Source of the DNA: Rugalucina vietnamica
Lineage: Eukaryota; Mollusca; Bivalvia; Lucinida; Lucinidae
NCBI GenBank assembly: GCA_964017185.1
Contig: OZ024878.1
Coordinates: forward strand, 3,100,151 to 3,164,150
Length of the DNA stretch: 64,000 bases
Reading direction: 5' to 3'
The notes under the pieces were generated by a model, which worked only from the letters and a program-made list of their open reading frames with translations, searched no databases and was not told the DNA's origin. This document shows, piece after piece, positions 10,555 to 22,200 of the stretch. Positions within the stretch are counted from its first letter, which is position 1, and every line of letters starts with the position of its first letter. Position numbers and translations under genes: made by a program.

Positions 10555-12882
10555 TCATATTATTGCATCTTCCCTTGGCACTACAATACAACAGTACACC
10601 GGTTCACTCATTGGATAACCTTTCCCATAAGTCCTTGGATCTGCAGAAGGAAGTATGTCCCCTTCCGGTGGTATGAAGCGCATGCGTTGTAGAAATGACA
10701 CCAAACAGATGAACAACCTTGACCTTGCAAAATCTTGTCCGGGACAGGATCTTTTACCGAGCGAAAATGGTATCACGCTGAAACAAAAAGATAAAAAAGA
10801 ATACAAATGCTATGTCTATACATATCTTTCTTATAGAAAAGTTTTCCATTGAAAGACGAGCATGTATTATGTTCAGCTATGGAAACTTGCTGTATAATTG
10901 TTTATATGTACAGAGATTTTAATCTTAAAGTTTAGTGGAGGGGAAATAAAGACGATGATCAGTCTGTGCAGGTGCGATTACTTAAAGAATGCAAAGATAT
11001 ATCATAAAAATATTGCGAGGCTTATCTTCAATATGATGGCTCACGTGATATTTATCAATTGGTTATTATATATAAATTAAAATATGTTTTGTCTTACTTT
11101 TGCATGACTTTATGCTCCTGAGGAAGGAGCGCTCCATCTGCGTCTAGAAATCTCTCCGGTCGGAACTCCCAGGGGTCTCCCCAGATAGAAGGATCGTGAT
11201 GAACGCCCCATAGGTTGGCAATTACCTGTAGCCAAATGCATCTTTGTCTTATTAGCATCAGGAAAACATGTCCATGTAATGAATACCCCCTTTTACCACA
11301 CTTTTGTATAGCGAATATGGGGTATGCAGGGGTATACCTATTGTTTTTAAAATGTGCACTAAATTTTGTCTGTAAATGTCTTACAAAACCATTAATTCTC
11401 TTGCAAGATTGATTTCATCGCTCGTTGGAAGACTGTCTTTTAAGGGAAAACATGGGGATCATGAAGAGAAATTAATATGTATTGTTCGGAAAGGATTCAA
11501 AATATCAGCAAAATTAAAATATTCCTGACGACTTTACAACTTCTTTCCTTACCCACCGTCGAGTTCCTACTGACCCATCCCATGGCTTACTAGTACTCAC
11601 CACTGAGCCCTTTTCTATCAAATATCCGTCGAGAACGGCATCTTTATTGCACATATGAGGTACAGCGAGCGGCGTCTATGATCACCCCGATCCCCGGGAC
11701 CTACTGTCCCTCCTACCACCCCACCCCGTGGCTTACCATCGAGCCTTTTTCTATCAAATAACCATCGAGTATAACATCTTTATTGCACTTATGCGGTATC
11801 GCGAGCGGCGTCTGCGACCCGTAGCGGAAAATCTCGAGTATCGTAGCCTCTGTGTACGGCATCCACCGTCGACTGTCGACCGTCGGGAATCTGTCGGCAC
11901 CTATAACACAGTCGACCTCTGCCTGTAGTTTGGCCTGGATGTGTGGGTGATGGCACATTAGTAGTACGAATAATCTCAGTGTCTTTAGTAATTCAGTCAT
12001 ACCTGGCGAATACAGATAAAATTGATAAAGAAAGAAAAAAGAAAGAAAAAAAAGATGCGCGTGTAAATTTACACTGAATTTAACCCATATTTGACGAATG
12101 GTTTCTTCCATCATTATCAATAGGGTGAGTCCAATTTCATTTTAAGGGGTTTTGGAGTGATTTTTATTTTTTTATCACATTTTTCGATGAAATTTCTCTG
12201 TCCAAACAGAATAGCCCCAGATGGGACGCCGCGTTCTGCGGCGTCACATCTGGGGCTATTCTGTTTGCCTATGTCCCACAAAAGGGACATCAGGCTTAAA
12301 TGAGTTAAATAAAGGAATGAGATGAGCAGGTTGATTTTATTGTGATATCGAGAAAGAGACCCACAATGAAGCCAGCTTCTTGGGCGATAACTAGTAGTGT
12401 ACGATGGGGAGCGGATTCGGCTTGATTAAAACCATAACCCGCTGCCAATGGGATTCGAACGCAGGACACCTTAGGGCACCGACCGCAGTCCTCTCATATA
12501 TACTTATTTATAAAAACAAGTCGACAGTTTCAGAATACCCTGGACATAACGTATGAAGATCAGGATGCCATAAACCTCTGAAAGTTTGCGACAGAAATAT
12601 CACTAGGGACTATATTAGAAACGAACCTGCAGCCAAGGTATCAAATATCAATCCTTTGATGTATTCATCTCTAAGCCAAGTGTCCCCTGTTTTGTCCCTG
12701 TCTTCTCTCTGTTTCTTCAAACAAACATCCACCAGACCCCGAATCTTACCATGTCTGTAGGTGTCCTGGAAGACAAATGAGCCGCCGCTTAAGAAAATAA
12801 AGTCTCTGCTTATGTGAAAACAAAGACGCAGATCAGCTGTGCAGTCACTGCACAACCGATTAACGCATTGGATTTCGTTTTT

Positions 12883-12917
<35 letters not shown>

Positions 12918-14075
12918 ATAATTATGTATTATTTCATTTTTATTAAGCAATATCATAATTTTTCCAGGATTATATAGATTAACGTTTAAACTTCATATGA
13001 AACAAATTCTTCAGGTAAGACAAACCACCTGCTAGCTCATCATAAAAGATAGAAAGTCAGAGACGCTTCAACACAAAGCCAACAGTATGGACTTTGCACC
13101 GTCCTCAGACTCACTGAGCCAATGACCATCAGATCATTACACTCATTTGAGCTGCGACGCGAGAAAACCGGTCTTCTGGGTTTCCGACCAGGTCCGACAC
13201 AAACCGGTTTGTGCAGCCACAAAAGATGACTAGAAGCTCGACATTTCGGATTTAAGAAGAGGAATTGTACTATCGAAATTGTACTTCTAGCGAAAACAAA
13301 GGCAGTTACTGCACAGCTGATCTGCGTCTTTGTTTTCGCATATGCAAAAACTCATGACGTGGCTCATATTTTATAGCGAATTAAGGAAGTTTTATGTACC
13401 ACGCAGTGAAGAATCTAATGAGACTGAGCAAATGCACAGAAAATACATCCGCCTCCTGAGAAAACCAACAATCTGTAGTATGCGAAAACAAAGACGCAGA
13501 TCAGCTTCGCGATAACCGCGAAGCTTATCAGCGCCTTTAAACCGGAAATTGCAGCTTCTAGCCTGCTCCTGAGACTGTACAGCCAGATTTGTGTTGGACC
13601 TGTTCGGAAACCACATTGTTGGTTTTCTCACGAGACGGCTCATTCCTTACTACAGGATCCAGCTCTCGTGTTTATGTTACACTAATGGGTTTGTCTACAT
13701 TTAATGACATAAAGAAAACATTAGCCTGTCTTCCTCAAATAAATAATTTGCACCTCGAATACCGGTAGATAAACAAAATACCTGTAACGCCAAGGAAAGA
13801 ATAAACAAAACCTCTAGATTTACTTCATGTAGTTGCTAGAGCATTGTCTTAAAGTTAAATATATAATGCAAGTAGCTTATGATACTCATATGCTATTGAT
13901 AACTCTTCAACGGATCGTGTGTGGTATGCAATGCATCATGTCACGGCTGGAAATTGCTACAACTAAAGAGGAGTTTTGTCCCAACTTGGTGTGTATGGCG
14001 GGACTTTGGTTCCGATTGCAACAGTTTCTTAGTTTACCTTTTGTTAGCGAAGACTGGTATTATGACAGTCATTTC

Positions 14076-14117
<42 letters not shown>

Positions 14118-15541
14118 ATTTTAACTTTAACAAAATTCAAGAATTGGACTCGCACCTTAATATCCTCGAAGTATCTCTTCGCTACCCTGTCTCTGGCGGC
14201 TATGGTTCGTCGGTACGCTCGACCATATTTCCCCGGGAGGCTCTTCAGACAGGGGAATCTCTTGAGGGGCCCGTCTATAGAGGGGTCTATCAGGTCAAAC
14301 AGACTGTCTACAAACTCCCACAGTGTGTCTATTTCTTCATCTTCTTCGGGAATAGTGTCACCTATAAGCTGAAATTGATTGAGTTTGAGCCGCCTCATGA
14401 GAAAACGCACAATCTACATATGCGAAAACAAAGACGCAGATCAGCTTCGCGGTTACCGCGAAGCTGATCAGCGCCTTTGTTTTCGCTACACGGATAGTAC
14501 AATTTCTCTTCTTCTTAAATCCGAAACTTCAAGCGTCTAGCTGTCTTCTGAGGCTGTACAGCGGTTTGTGTCGGACCTGTTCGGAAACCACAATGCTGGT
14601 TTTCCCACGAGATGGCTCAATTTAATGACCTTTTCCTTATGTATGTACATGCAAACAAACTTTTCTGATATTAGAATTTTAATAAAGTTTTATTAATTTT
14701 TAAGCCTCCGTGATGGTGTGCGGCCCCCGTGGCCGGGCGGTTAAGAGCGCTGTTTCTTAATCACTCGATCATCTCACCGCTGTGTCTGGTGCGGGTTCGA
14801 GCCCCGCACTGGCCACATGTGAGACAAGCCAAGTTCTGCTTGCGGGTGTGCCAGGTGGTTTTTCTCGGGGATCTCCCGTTTTCGCCCACCTACTGATTGG
14901 CCCGTGTCATATGAGCTGAAATAATCTTGAAAGGGACGTAAAACTGAATTAAAACAAAAACAAAAAAAGCCTCCGTGATGGTGTGATTATGTTACTCGCG
15001 TTTTAAACCAGAGGTCACACGCTCGATCTCGGGCTTACCCAGTCTGTCCTCGGAGACTATAAACCGAGGTTTCCTCTCCATATGACCTTTGCTGTTGATG
15101 AGACGTTAAACGCAAAATCAACCAACCTATTTTTGAAAAGCATATAATGAGCTTGTATTTAATTTAAAAAAACAAATGCCTATATTTTAAAGCCTTGCGT
15201 GTTAAACCATGCAACCGAGTTTATGTTTGATACTAACTTTTGACATTTGTAGTATCAAGCCATCATGCGTCGCATTGATGTTTTGACTGAATAATGTTTT
15301 GAGACCAAAAGGCTCCATTTAGATTCCATTGTTTATATATGTACAGCTGATAAATTGAAATGTGGACACACTGGATCAACATAATAGGCAGTGTACAATC
15401 TTAATTTCATCGGTCACCACTTAAGCTGTTATCATGTTAAACAAACCAGTCCGAAATAAGGAACATTTAAAATTTGGTTTAGTCCTGCAATTTGTTCGGC
15501 AGTTTAATATTACAAGTCGCGTAGTCACAGTCGCGTAGTGC

Positions 15542-15573
<32 letters not shown>

Positions 15574-16492
15574 CTGCTCAGTCTACTTTCTGTTAACGCA
15601 GTCCAAACTAATGATTATTGTTTGGCATTTTCTGTAAAATGCGCGAAATTATTCCTAACCTTTTACAATTGGCTTATTTCTCAGCGTGACAATAAAATGT
15701 CAGCGGAAAACACAATTGTTTTCAGCTTTTTATATTCATAGATCATTTCCTCAGTAGCAAAGCAATGTGTTGTGATGAAAAAATATAAAAAAAAAATGCT
15801 TCCCTCTAATTTCCCGTGATATGCTATGAGCCTAGTCACAAGAAAACCTGGTATTTGCTACAAAGATTCTATTCTATTCTATTCTATTCTATTCTATTCT
15901 ATTCTATTCTATTCTATTCTATTCTATTCTATCTACTTACCAAGATAGAGCATAGATTTTTCAAGAACAACTTGAGGAAATTGTCTGGGTTTATATTCAC
16001 ATTTTGTTTACTAGTCAGATTTAAAAACAACTTATTAACTTCTGTTCTGTACTGAAACTCAAATAAACTTGATCCATCAAAATATTTTTGAATTCCTTGA
16101 ATATGAAAATCTCGTAGACCAATCGTTTCTCTCGTTAGATTTGCACATCCCATGTGCTTTCTGTTATAAAAGATATCATTGGTCGAATTTGAAGATCTGT
16201 CATTTAAATGAGCGTCTGTTGGGGCCAGGTCAAAAGCCCTCTGCATGACGTATGATGACGTCAAGACAATTATTTTACTTCCAAACAACTTCAGTTTGAA
16301 AACTGGTCCATACTCGTGACTTAGATCAGTTAGACAATGTTGAAACCGATCGAGATCTATTTTACATGGCGTCCCACAAAACGGAAGTCCACATGGTCCA
16401 GGCGGAAGTTCATATTTGCGCCTGCGCCGGAACACACAATAAGAACAAAACAACAACGCACACACCAGTAAACCTAATACAAGTTCTATCAT
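10555..16492 (-). CDS. Microsomal cytochrome P450, CYP2 clan, complete, six exons
   Basis: Haem-thiolate monooxygenase of the ER membrane. Exons (minus): 16492-15941, 14368-14156, 12765-12627, 12002-11737, 11225-11098, 10777-10555; phases 0, 0, 1, 0, 2. They give 506 residues, a normal microsomal length. Visible parts: N-terminal anchor about 3-21, RRRRK stop, hinge [11 protein letters not shown] (30-40), K-helix ExxR as E358-I-F-R361, PERF at 413-416, haem loop [10 protein letters not shown] with ligand C444. The I-helix reads AAGMTELL (300-307), so the usual acid/Thr pair of AGxD/ET is T304/E305; the C-helix WxxxR Trp also seems absent. A duplicate of the exon 4 tail lies at about 11606-11682. 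Three long T runs and four MITEs sit in its introns. All junctions are clean, so a functional gene with atypical chemistry is more likely than a pseudogene. Confidence 0.94.
11263..11345 (+). mobile_element. Hairpin MITE family B, fragment
   Basis: Matches the AGGAAAACATGTCCATGTAA end and GGGGTATGCAGGGGTATACC only. In P450 intron 4. Confidence 0.55.
11606..11682 (-). pseudogene. Duplicated 3' end of P450 exon 4
   Basis: Minus strand reads [25 protein letters not shown] and ends at a GTGAGT donor, paralleling [19 protein letters not shown] in exon 4. An ATAG precedes it but lacks a good pyrimidine tract, so it is probably a dead partial exon duplicate. Confidence 0.75.
12084..12304 (+). mobile_element. 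TTAA-flanked hairpin MITE family D, copy 1
   Basis: 221 bp between TTAA 12080-12083 and 12305-12308. Centre is a long hairpin, CAGAATAGCCCCAGATG and its complement around GCCGC..GCGGC. Second copy at 62334. It lies about 80 bp upstream of P450 exon 4. Confidence 0.8.
12778..12875 (+). mobile_element. Hairpin MITE family A, truncated, next to a splice acceptor
   Basis: Begins TGAGCCGCCGC only 11 bp from the acceptor AG of P450 exon 3 (12767-12766), has the hairpin at 12815-12868 and then stops before a 30-bp T run. Confidence 0.75.
13150..13368 (-). mobile_element. Hairpin MITE family A, copy
   Basis: Reverse copy with GAGAAAACCGGTCTTCTGGG and CATGACGTGGCTCAT ends; one hairpin arm partly deleted. 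Confidence 0.75.
13440..13648 (+). mobile_element. Hairpin MITE family A, copy
   Basis: CCTCCTGAGAAAACCAACAATC to TTGGTTTTCTCACGAGACGGC, hairpin at 13485-13540. Confidence 0.8.
14078..14115. repeat. 38-bp T run in P450 intron 2
   Basis: Homopolymer starting about 40 bp inside the intron after exon 2. Similar runs occur at 12884-12913 and about 15543-15573. Confidence 0.9.
14384..14614 (+). mobile_element. Hairpin MITE family A, complete copy next to a splice acceptor
   Basis: TTTGAGCCGCCTCATGAGAAAAC to GGTTTTCCCACGAGATGGCTCAA with an almost perfect hairpin at 14428-14488. Its edge is about 15 bp from the acceptor of P450 exon 2 (14370-14369). Confidence 0.88.
14721..14965 (+). mobile_element. 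Full-length tRNA-derived SINE with 19-bp target duplication
   Basis: The head has pol III boxes (GTGGCCGGGCGG and GGTTCGAGCCCC) and looks like a long-variable-arm tRNA such as Leu. A conserved body follows (CTTGCGGGTGTGCCAGGTGG, GAAAGGGACGTAAAAC), then an A-rich tail. AAGCCTCCGTGATGGTGTG flanks both sides (14702-14720, 14966-14984). Confidence 0.9.
14985..15125 (+). repeat. Second SINE-like relic
   Basis: Host sequence interrupted by the SINE above continues with CGCTCGATCTCGGG, GACCTTTGCTGTTGATGAG and ACGTTAAACGCAAAATCAA, a SINE-type tail. tRNA boxes are not clear. Confidence 0.45.
15866..15930. repeat. (ATTCT)13 microsatellite at the P450 intron 1 donor
   Basis: Thirteen uninterrupted ATTCT units; on the gene strand it reads AGAAT and begins 10 bp inside intron 1. 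Confidence 0.95.
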
Positions 16493-16919
16493 TGTTTATT
16501 TCCAAATGGAATGTCTATCGTTGACTTCTAGTACGTACACGTATTAAATCCTAACCACTTGAAAAAATTGAACTCCATCCAAAATATCAAGATTTTCATT
16601 ATTTCCATTATATCATAGGTTATCGTCGAAAAAAAATGTTTTGGCCCGACATACTGTACTCCTATAACTTGATGTATATCAGTTTTGATATATGCAGAAT
16701 AAAGACATTTTGTCGTGGTACTGCTCAATTTGAGTAATTCAGCCAACCAATGAAGCATAAAATCCGGCGATGTATCACAATTTATCAAATCACAATTCAT
16801 CACATTTAATTCGGAAAAAAAAATGTTTGCCAGCAATGACCGAGTATTAATTCGTTGGTTTTACACACTTTATACAGACCACTAATTAATACATCTAGGT
16901 ATCCTAACTTCCACTCTAT

Positions 16920-17165
16920 ATGAGCCACCGCATGAGAAACCCAGCAATTTTGGTTTCTGACCAGATCTTACACAAACCAATCTGTACAGTCACAGGTGCA
17001 GGCTAGAAGCTTGAAATTTTGGATTTACGTAGAAGATCAATGGTACTATCCTTGTAGCAAAAACAAGGGCGCTGATCAGCTGTGCAGTTACTGCACGGCT
17101 GATCTGCGTCTTTGTTTTCGCATATATATGCAGATTGTTGGTTTTCTGGTGCGGCGGCTCGTATT
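16920..17165 (-). mobile_element. Hairpin MITE family A, complete copy upstream of the P450
   Basis: TGAGCCACCGCATGAGAAACC to GGTTTTCTGGTGCGGCGGCTC, hairpin at 17060-17118. Confidence 0.82.
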
Positions 17166-17502
17166 ATACTAGTAGATTCTTTTTATCTAAATATTTATGA
17201 GTGCAACCTTTCTTTCTCTAATCAAGATGATTTATAATACCAGTTCAGAGAGATCTAAGACAAATGGTGATTATAGCAGATTATAACAAGCTCTTACCTA
17301 TATAAAAACCTGCAAACCGGCGTCAAGGGCTCGAAAAGCGCATGGTGAAATTATGTTTCACGGCGGTCAGAATTTGTAACATTAACGTGAAAAGCATAAA
17401 TAAGTTCTGAATCTGAATGGTTTACTGGCCAAATTTACAATGCTTCACCGGGCTTACTTTTGCGTAAGTGTAGACTGTAGTACGGAAGCGTATGTACTTC
17501 AG

Positions 17503-18835
17503 CACGGCTAACAAACCTTTAAATGCGTAACCGCCGGTTAAGAAAGAAAATCCGATTCACGCCCTTCCGGTTCCGCATATGAAGACCAAGAAAAGGTAAA
17601 CAAAACATACACTACTAGGATCGACTGATGATTATATTTTAGTACAGAAATATATCGATTATCTATGAATGCTATTTTGTCACTTATTTACTATGGTAAC
17701 TCAGCACCAAAGTAGCTCGCAAAATAATTTGATGGTCTTTGAGTTATTTATTCCCTTCTTCGAACCTGGTGTTCCAACAAGGCCAAAGTCGGCGAAATAC
17801 AACTAAAAATTGGACAATTTGCTGGTAAATATCAAATTTTAGTGATTGTTCTACGACAAATTTACAGATATGTATTAACTAAATTGCATCTGATGTCTGT
17901 GCAAGTATTTCGTTGTGTTAGTGCCCGTCATTATCGATTTGAAGGGAAGGAAAAGATGGGTACGCATTTAATCATTAAAATATGAAGGATATATTTCAAG
18001 ATACGTTTGAAAACCTCAACCTGTTCAAGTTATGGTATTTATTTCCCTGTAAAGCGTTTTGAAAGACATAAAACCAAGAAAAAACAAATTAAAGTATACA
18101 TAATGCTGTAAAATCGTCTTCATGAACGGGAATATCATGCATGTGAACTTTTGTATTACATGTATTTCATAGACAGTTTGTATTATTTTATATCAAACAT
18201 TTTCACTGCAAATATCACAAACACACCAAATTTGAGTAAGCATTTATTAAGAAAGGACGAGAGAATGTGACAATAATCTTCAGCGTAAAACAATTAACAA
18301 AAACAAAAACTTTAATACATGTGTTCTATAATGACTATATTGCTATCATTCTAATGATTAAATTCGCAACCGAAATGTTGACACAGCTTTTAACCACATA
18401 TGCATAGAATGCATTGGTCAGAGGCAACGAAACTATCACCAGACCTCACACAGTGTTAAAATCATCTGCGCACTGTATTGCTTTCCGTTAATATGGACGT
18501 AATGAGCGGAAATCTAAAAATATCCCTGCGACTGACCCACATTTTCGTCGTGTACAATGCAATCCCAACATGTGTTTTGGGGTAGGGAATAAAAAGCATG
18601 ATTATAAAGAAAAATTTCTGGAAATCCTTTGGGGTCCAAATATAGCAATGTCTAAATAATAAAATAGCATTGAGAGAATTATAATATTTGTCTTCGAATC
18701 GAAATATTTTACTCGGAAACACGAGCTGCAAAAGTTTGTTTACCTTTTGTTGGTTATCTGATGCGAAACCGGAAGGACATGAATCGGATTTCTTTTCTTA
18801 CCCGCGGTTACGCATTTAAAGGTTTGTTAGCCGTG
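17503..18835. mobile_element. 1.33-kb TIR element, CTTCAG target duplication
   Basis: Ends CACGGCTAACAAACCTTTAA and its complement, with inverted similarity for about 100 bp (17503-17600 against 18727-18835). CTTCAG flanks both sides (17497-17502, 18836-18841). No coding capacity seen. Confidence 0.82.
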
Positions 18836-19228
18836 CTTCAGGGAGTAAATATTGCACAAATATTAAAGAAAAAAGGGGGGGATACAATCTTTCTACTAGA
18901 TTATTCCCACTAATGTAATGGGACAACTAATTTACCCAAACTGGCTTATTGGAAACCGACCCTTTGGCTTCGATTTGTACCATTCTCATCCAAAACAAGC
19001 TTGACCAGTTTACATAAAACCAAGGGCCCTGGATTTGCGATGGCAAAGTAACACTTTTTGTCCCACGAAATAATAAAAGTGCACATGATATACATGTACA
19101 ATCTTCTCCTATAGCATCAGTCACGTTCCAAAACACGCTTCCAAAGTCACGTTTAGTCCACGTTTTCCTAAAAATAATATCTTATCGTTGCCCCTCATTC
19201 TTACATTTTTGATTCTCCAAACAAGACA

Positions 19229-19234
19229 TATAAG
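19229..19234 (+). promoter_or_regulatory. Possible TATA-like element of the lipocalin gene
   Basis: TATAAG lies about 50 bp before the lipocalin start codon, a plausible distance for a TATA-driven promoter with a short leader. This is positional inference only. Confidence 0.3.
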
Positions 19235-19281
19235 AAACTTATACACCCGGAGCCTCGACCAAAACGAACAAAGACATCACA

Positions 19282-22200
19282 ATGATGCAGCGGTTGTGTT
19301 TGTGCGCCCTGGTGGTTCCGGCGTGTTTTGGGTTTGTACTGGACACGGTGTTTGGACCGGAACCTCAGACGGTGTCGCAACTGGACGTGAATAAATATCT
19401 AGGACGATGGTACCAGGTAAGCTCTACTATCACATTACAAATTTGCCCATACAATATACAGAGATTATTTTGTTTTACAGTTGAAAAAAATGAAAATTTA
19501 ATTTGAAACAACAAAAAAATATTAAAAACATATATTGTGGATGCACGTGAGAACCGCCTCGCCAACGCGGTTCTAAGAGTACGCACAATCTATGTTAAAC
19601 AGCTTTGGGCCAAACTGAATTAAAAAAAAAATGTACACCCCTGTAAACCCAAAATTAATGAGCTATATAAAAAGTTGTGTTTAAGGGGGTATATTTTCAA
19701 TGGACATGTTATCCTGATGTATGACTTTTATTACGTTGACAAAGTCGTGCCTTTCCGCCGCGCACGGCTGCTGACCGACTGGCAATCAGAACTACGGTCT
19801 GCACATCTTTCAGAAACTGTATTTTTCAAAATCTCACTTTTCTGAAACACCACAAGAAAAATATAACCATGTCATCTTTTTGCAACCCAAAAGGCATAAA
19901 AAGTGCCGCAAAAATTTTGAAAATCGGTTCATTAATAAATTAATTATGCCCAAAAATTATTTTGCCTTTTGTATGTGCAAGGGAGGTAATCCAAACACCC
20001 AAGCAAATCTGTGGAATGATTTTTGAGAGTTTGGCACAATACGGTATCCATACAATACAATTTTGATTTTGGTTTGGTGCATTTTAAGTGAAAAATAGCC
20101 AATTTAGATTTTTTACGGGAAAATAGTTACTTCCCTTGCTGACATTTTACAATCATTATGGCAAAAGCCCTATTCAAAATTATTTTCTGGCATAAAATGT
20201 TTATGTTAACATATTTTCAAAATTTTTGTCGCATTTTTAGGACTTTTGGAATGCAAAATGGTGACGTGGTAATATTTTCCTTGAGGTCTTTCAGAAAAGT
20301 GAGATTTTGAAAAATGCAGTTTCTGGAAGAAGTAGGCCTGAGCCCTCCCTGGAAGAGGATAAGGCAAATCCATAATGTACATGTACGTATGAATTGTTTG
20401 CTTGACTGGTGTCAGGTCTTAGCATATTGGGATGTGATTCTAATTTGGAATAGAAGAGGCGACATCCCGACGTGACTAAGTGACTGTTAATTAGGATGCT
20501 AAACAAGGAAAAATGCACTGTTTTAATGTGCCAGTTTTACGGTTGTCAGATAACTTTCAAGTGGTCATTTTTCATCTTTGAGTAGCACTATGACGGTCAC
20601 GATAATCAATGGCGCCTGTCCCGAATTTCTTAGAACCTGTCATGATACGAAAATAAAGATCTGCCACATACGTAATCAAACAATCTGCATATGCGAAAAC
20701 AAAAGCGCAGATCAGCTGTGCAGTCACTGCACAGCTGATCAGCGCCTTTGTTTTCGCTACTTGGATGCTTACAATTCCTCTTCTACTTATATCCAAACTT
20801 TCAAGCATCTATCTTGGTACTGTGACTGTACATGTCAGTCGGTTCGTCGGAACCCGAAATGGTTGGTCTTCTTGTGCATAGACAATGTTCTCTTTCTTCC
20901 AGATGTATGCCAGTCAGTCAGTTGTAACACTTTGGGAGTCTGGGGCTATCTGTGTCACCGCTGATTGTAAGTTCTTTTTCAACTTTAAACGTTTCTTTAA
21001 AAGTGTCTCGGGCCCCGCCCATTTGGGGCCTAAAGAAATGTATGGACTGCTTGTGCCTCTAATCAAAGCTACTGACTTGCTATCTGACTAATGGTCAACC
21101 GCTCATGTCTGAGCCTGCTCAGGAATAGTTAATTCCATTCAAACCATTCATTCATATACCATAGTCGCTTACTTTGAAGCACTTTTTTGCATGTCATGAC
21201 ATCCTAATTTCGAGTAGAGGTCCCATGAAGTGGAGGGAACGTCCCGACATGACCTACAGCTGTTGACTGGGATGTAAAGCAGCACCAATTCAAACAAACA
21301 TACATACAAAGAAACAATAAAAGTGCAATGCCTTACTGACACAAGGGATGAGAGATAAGCATTGGTGAATTTTTGTTTGCTTCCTTTCTCCCAAACATTC
21401 GTCTGGTAATGCTAAAATTGTTGTCAGTTCACAGATGAACCATTGTAAGTACACAGTTCATACTGACATGTAGCTCCGACATGCCTGGTTTGCAACATGT
21501 TTTATCTTATTAATGTAAGGTGAATAAATGCTTTTCAACACCAACAAACCTGGCAGAGCTATTTATAATCCCATTTTAATATTGCATTTGCTTTAATTAA
21601 TATCAAATCTTTTTTGTAGATGAATTGGCAGCCAATGGTCAAATAACTGTCCTAAATTCTGAACGGATAAAGGCGGGCAACGGTACTCTACAGGTTATTC
21701 ATGGATACGCCATACCTTCAAAAGAGCCGGGAAAACTCAGTGTCCACTTGGAAACCGTGCCCGTCAATGCCCCATGTAAGTTAAGTTTGGTATTGCGTGT
21801 TTTAGTTTTTGCTCAGTAGATCTATATACTTAATAATATGGTGTACTGGAAGGGTCAAAATGACCGAAGTGGTTAACCGATCGGAATCAGAATCAGAATA
21901 GTTTACTGGTGAAACGTCAAACTGACAATACTACACCAGGGGGGATGGGGCTTGACCGGAGGGGATTAGTCCCGAGCTCTCACAAGAGAAGTAAATTTAG
22001 ACACACAATCATCTGACAATTCAGCAGAGGAGATCAGAGAATCAGGGAGTTCATTCCAATCTCTAATGGTCTGGGGAAAGAAACTGTGTAAATAGGCATT
22101 TGTACTTGCTGAAGGTATCTGAAATGCCAAGGAGTGTTGATTCCTACAACGCCTATTTTTGGGGATAAGGTCATCCGTGGGTATTTTTGCTCTCCCTTTT

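Noticed and set aside
13833-14372. 179-codon plus-strand frame
   Set aside because: Antisense shadow of P450 exon 2 running through a T homopolymer (poly-Phe).
14721-14815. Functional tRNA gene
   Set aside because: The tRNA-like part continues into a SINE body with an A-rich tail and target duplication; it is a SINE head.
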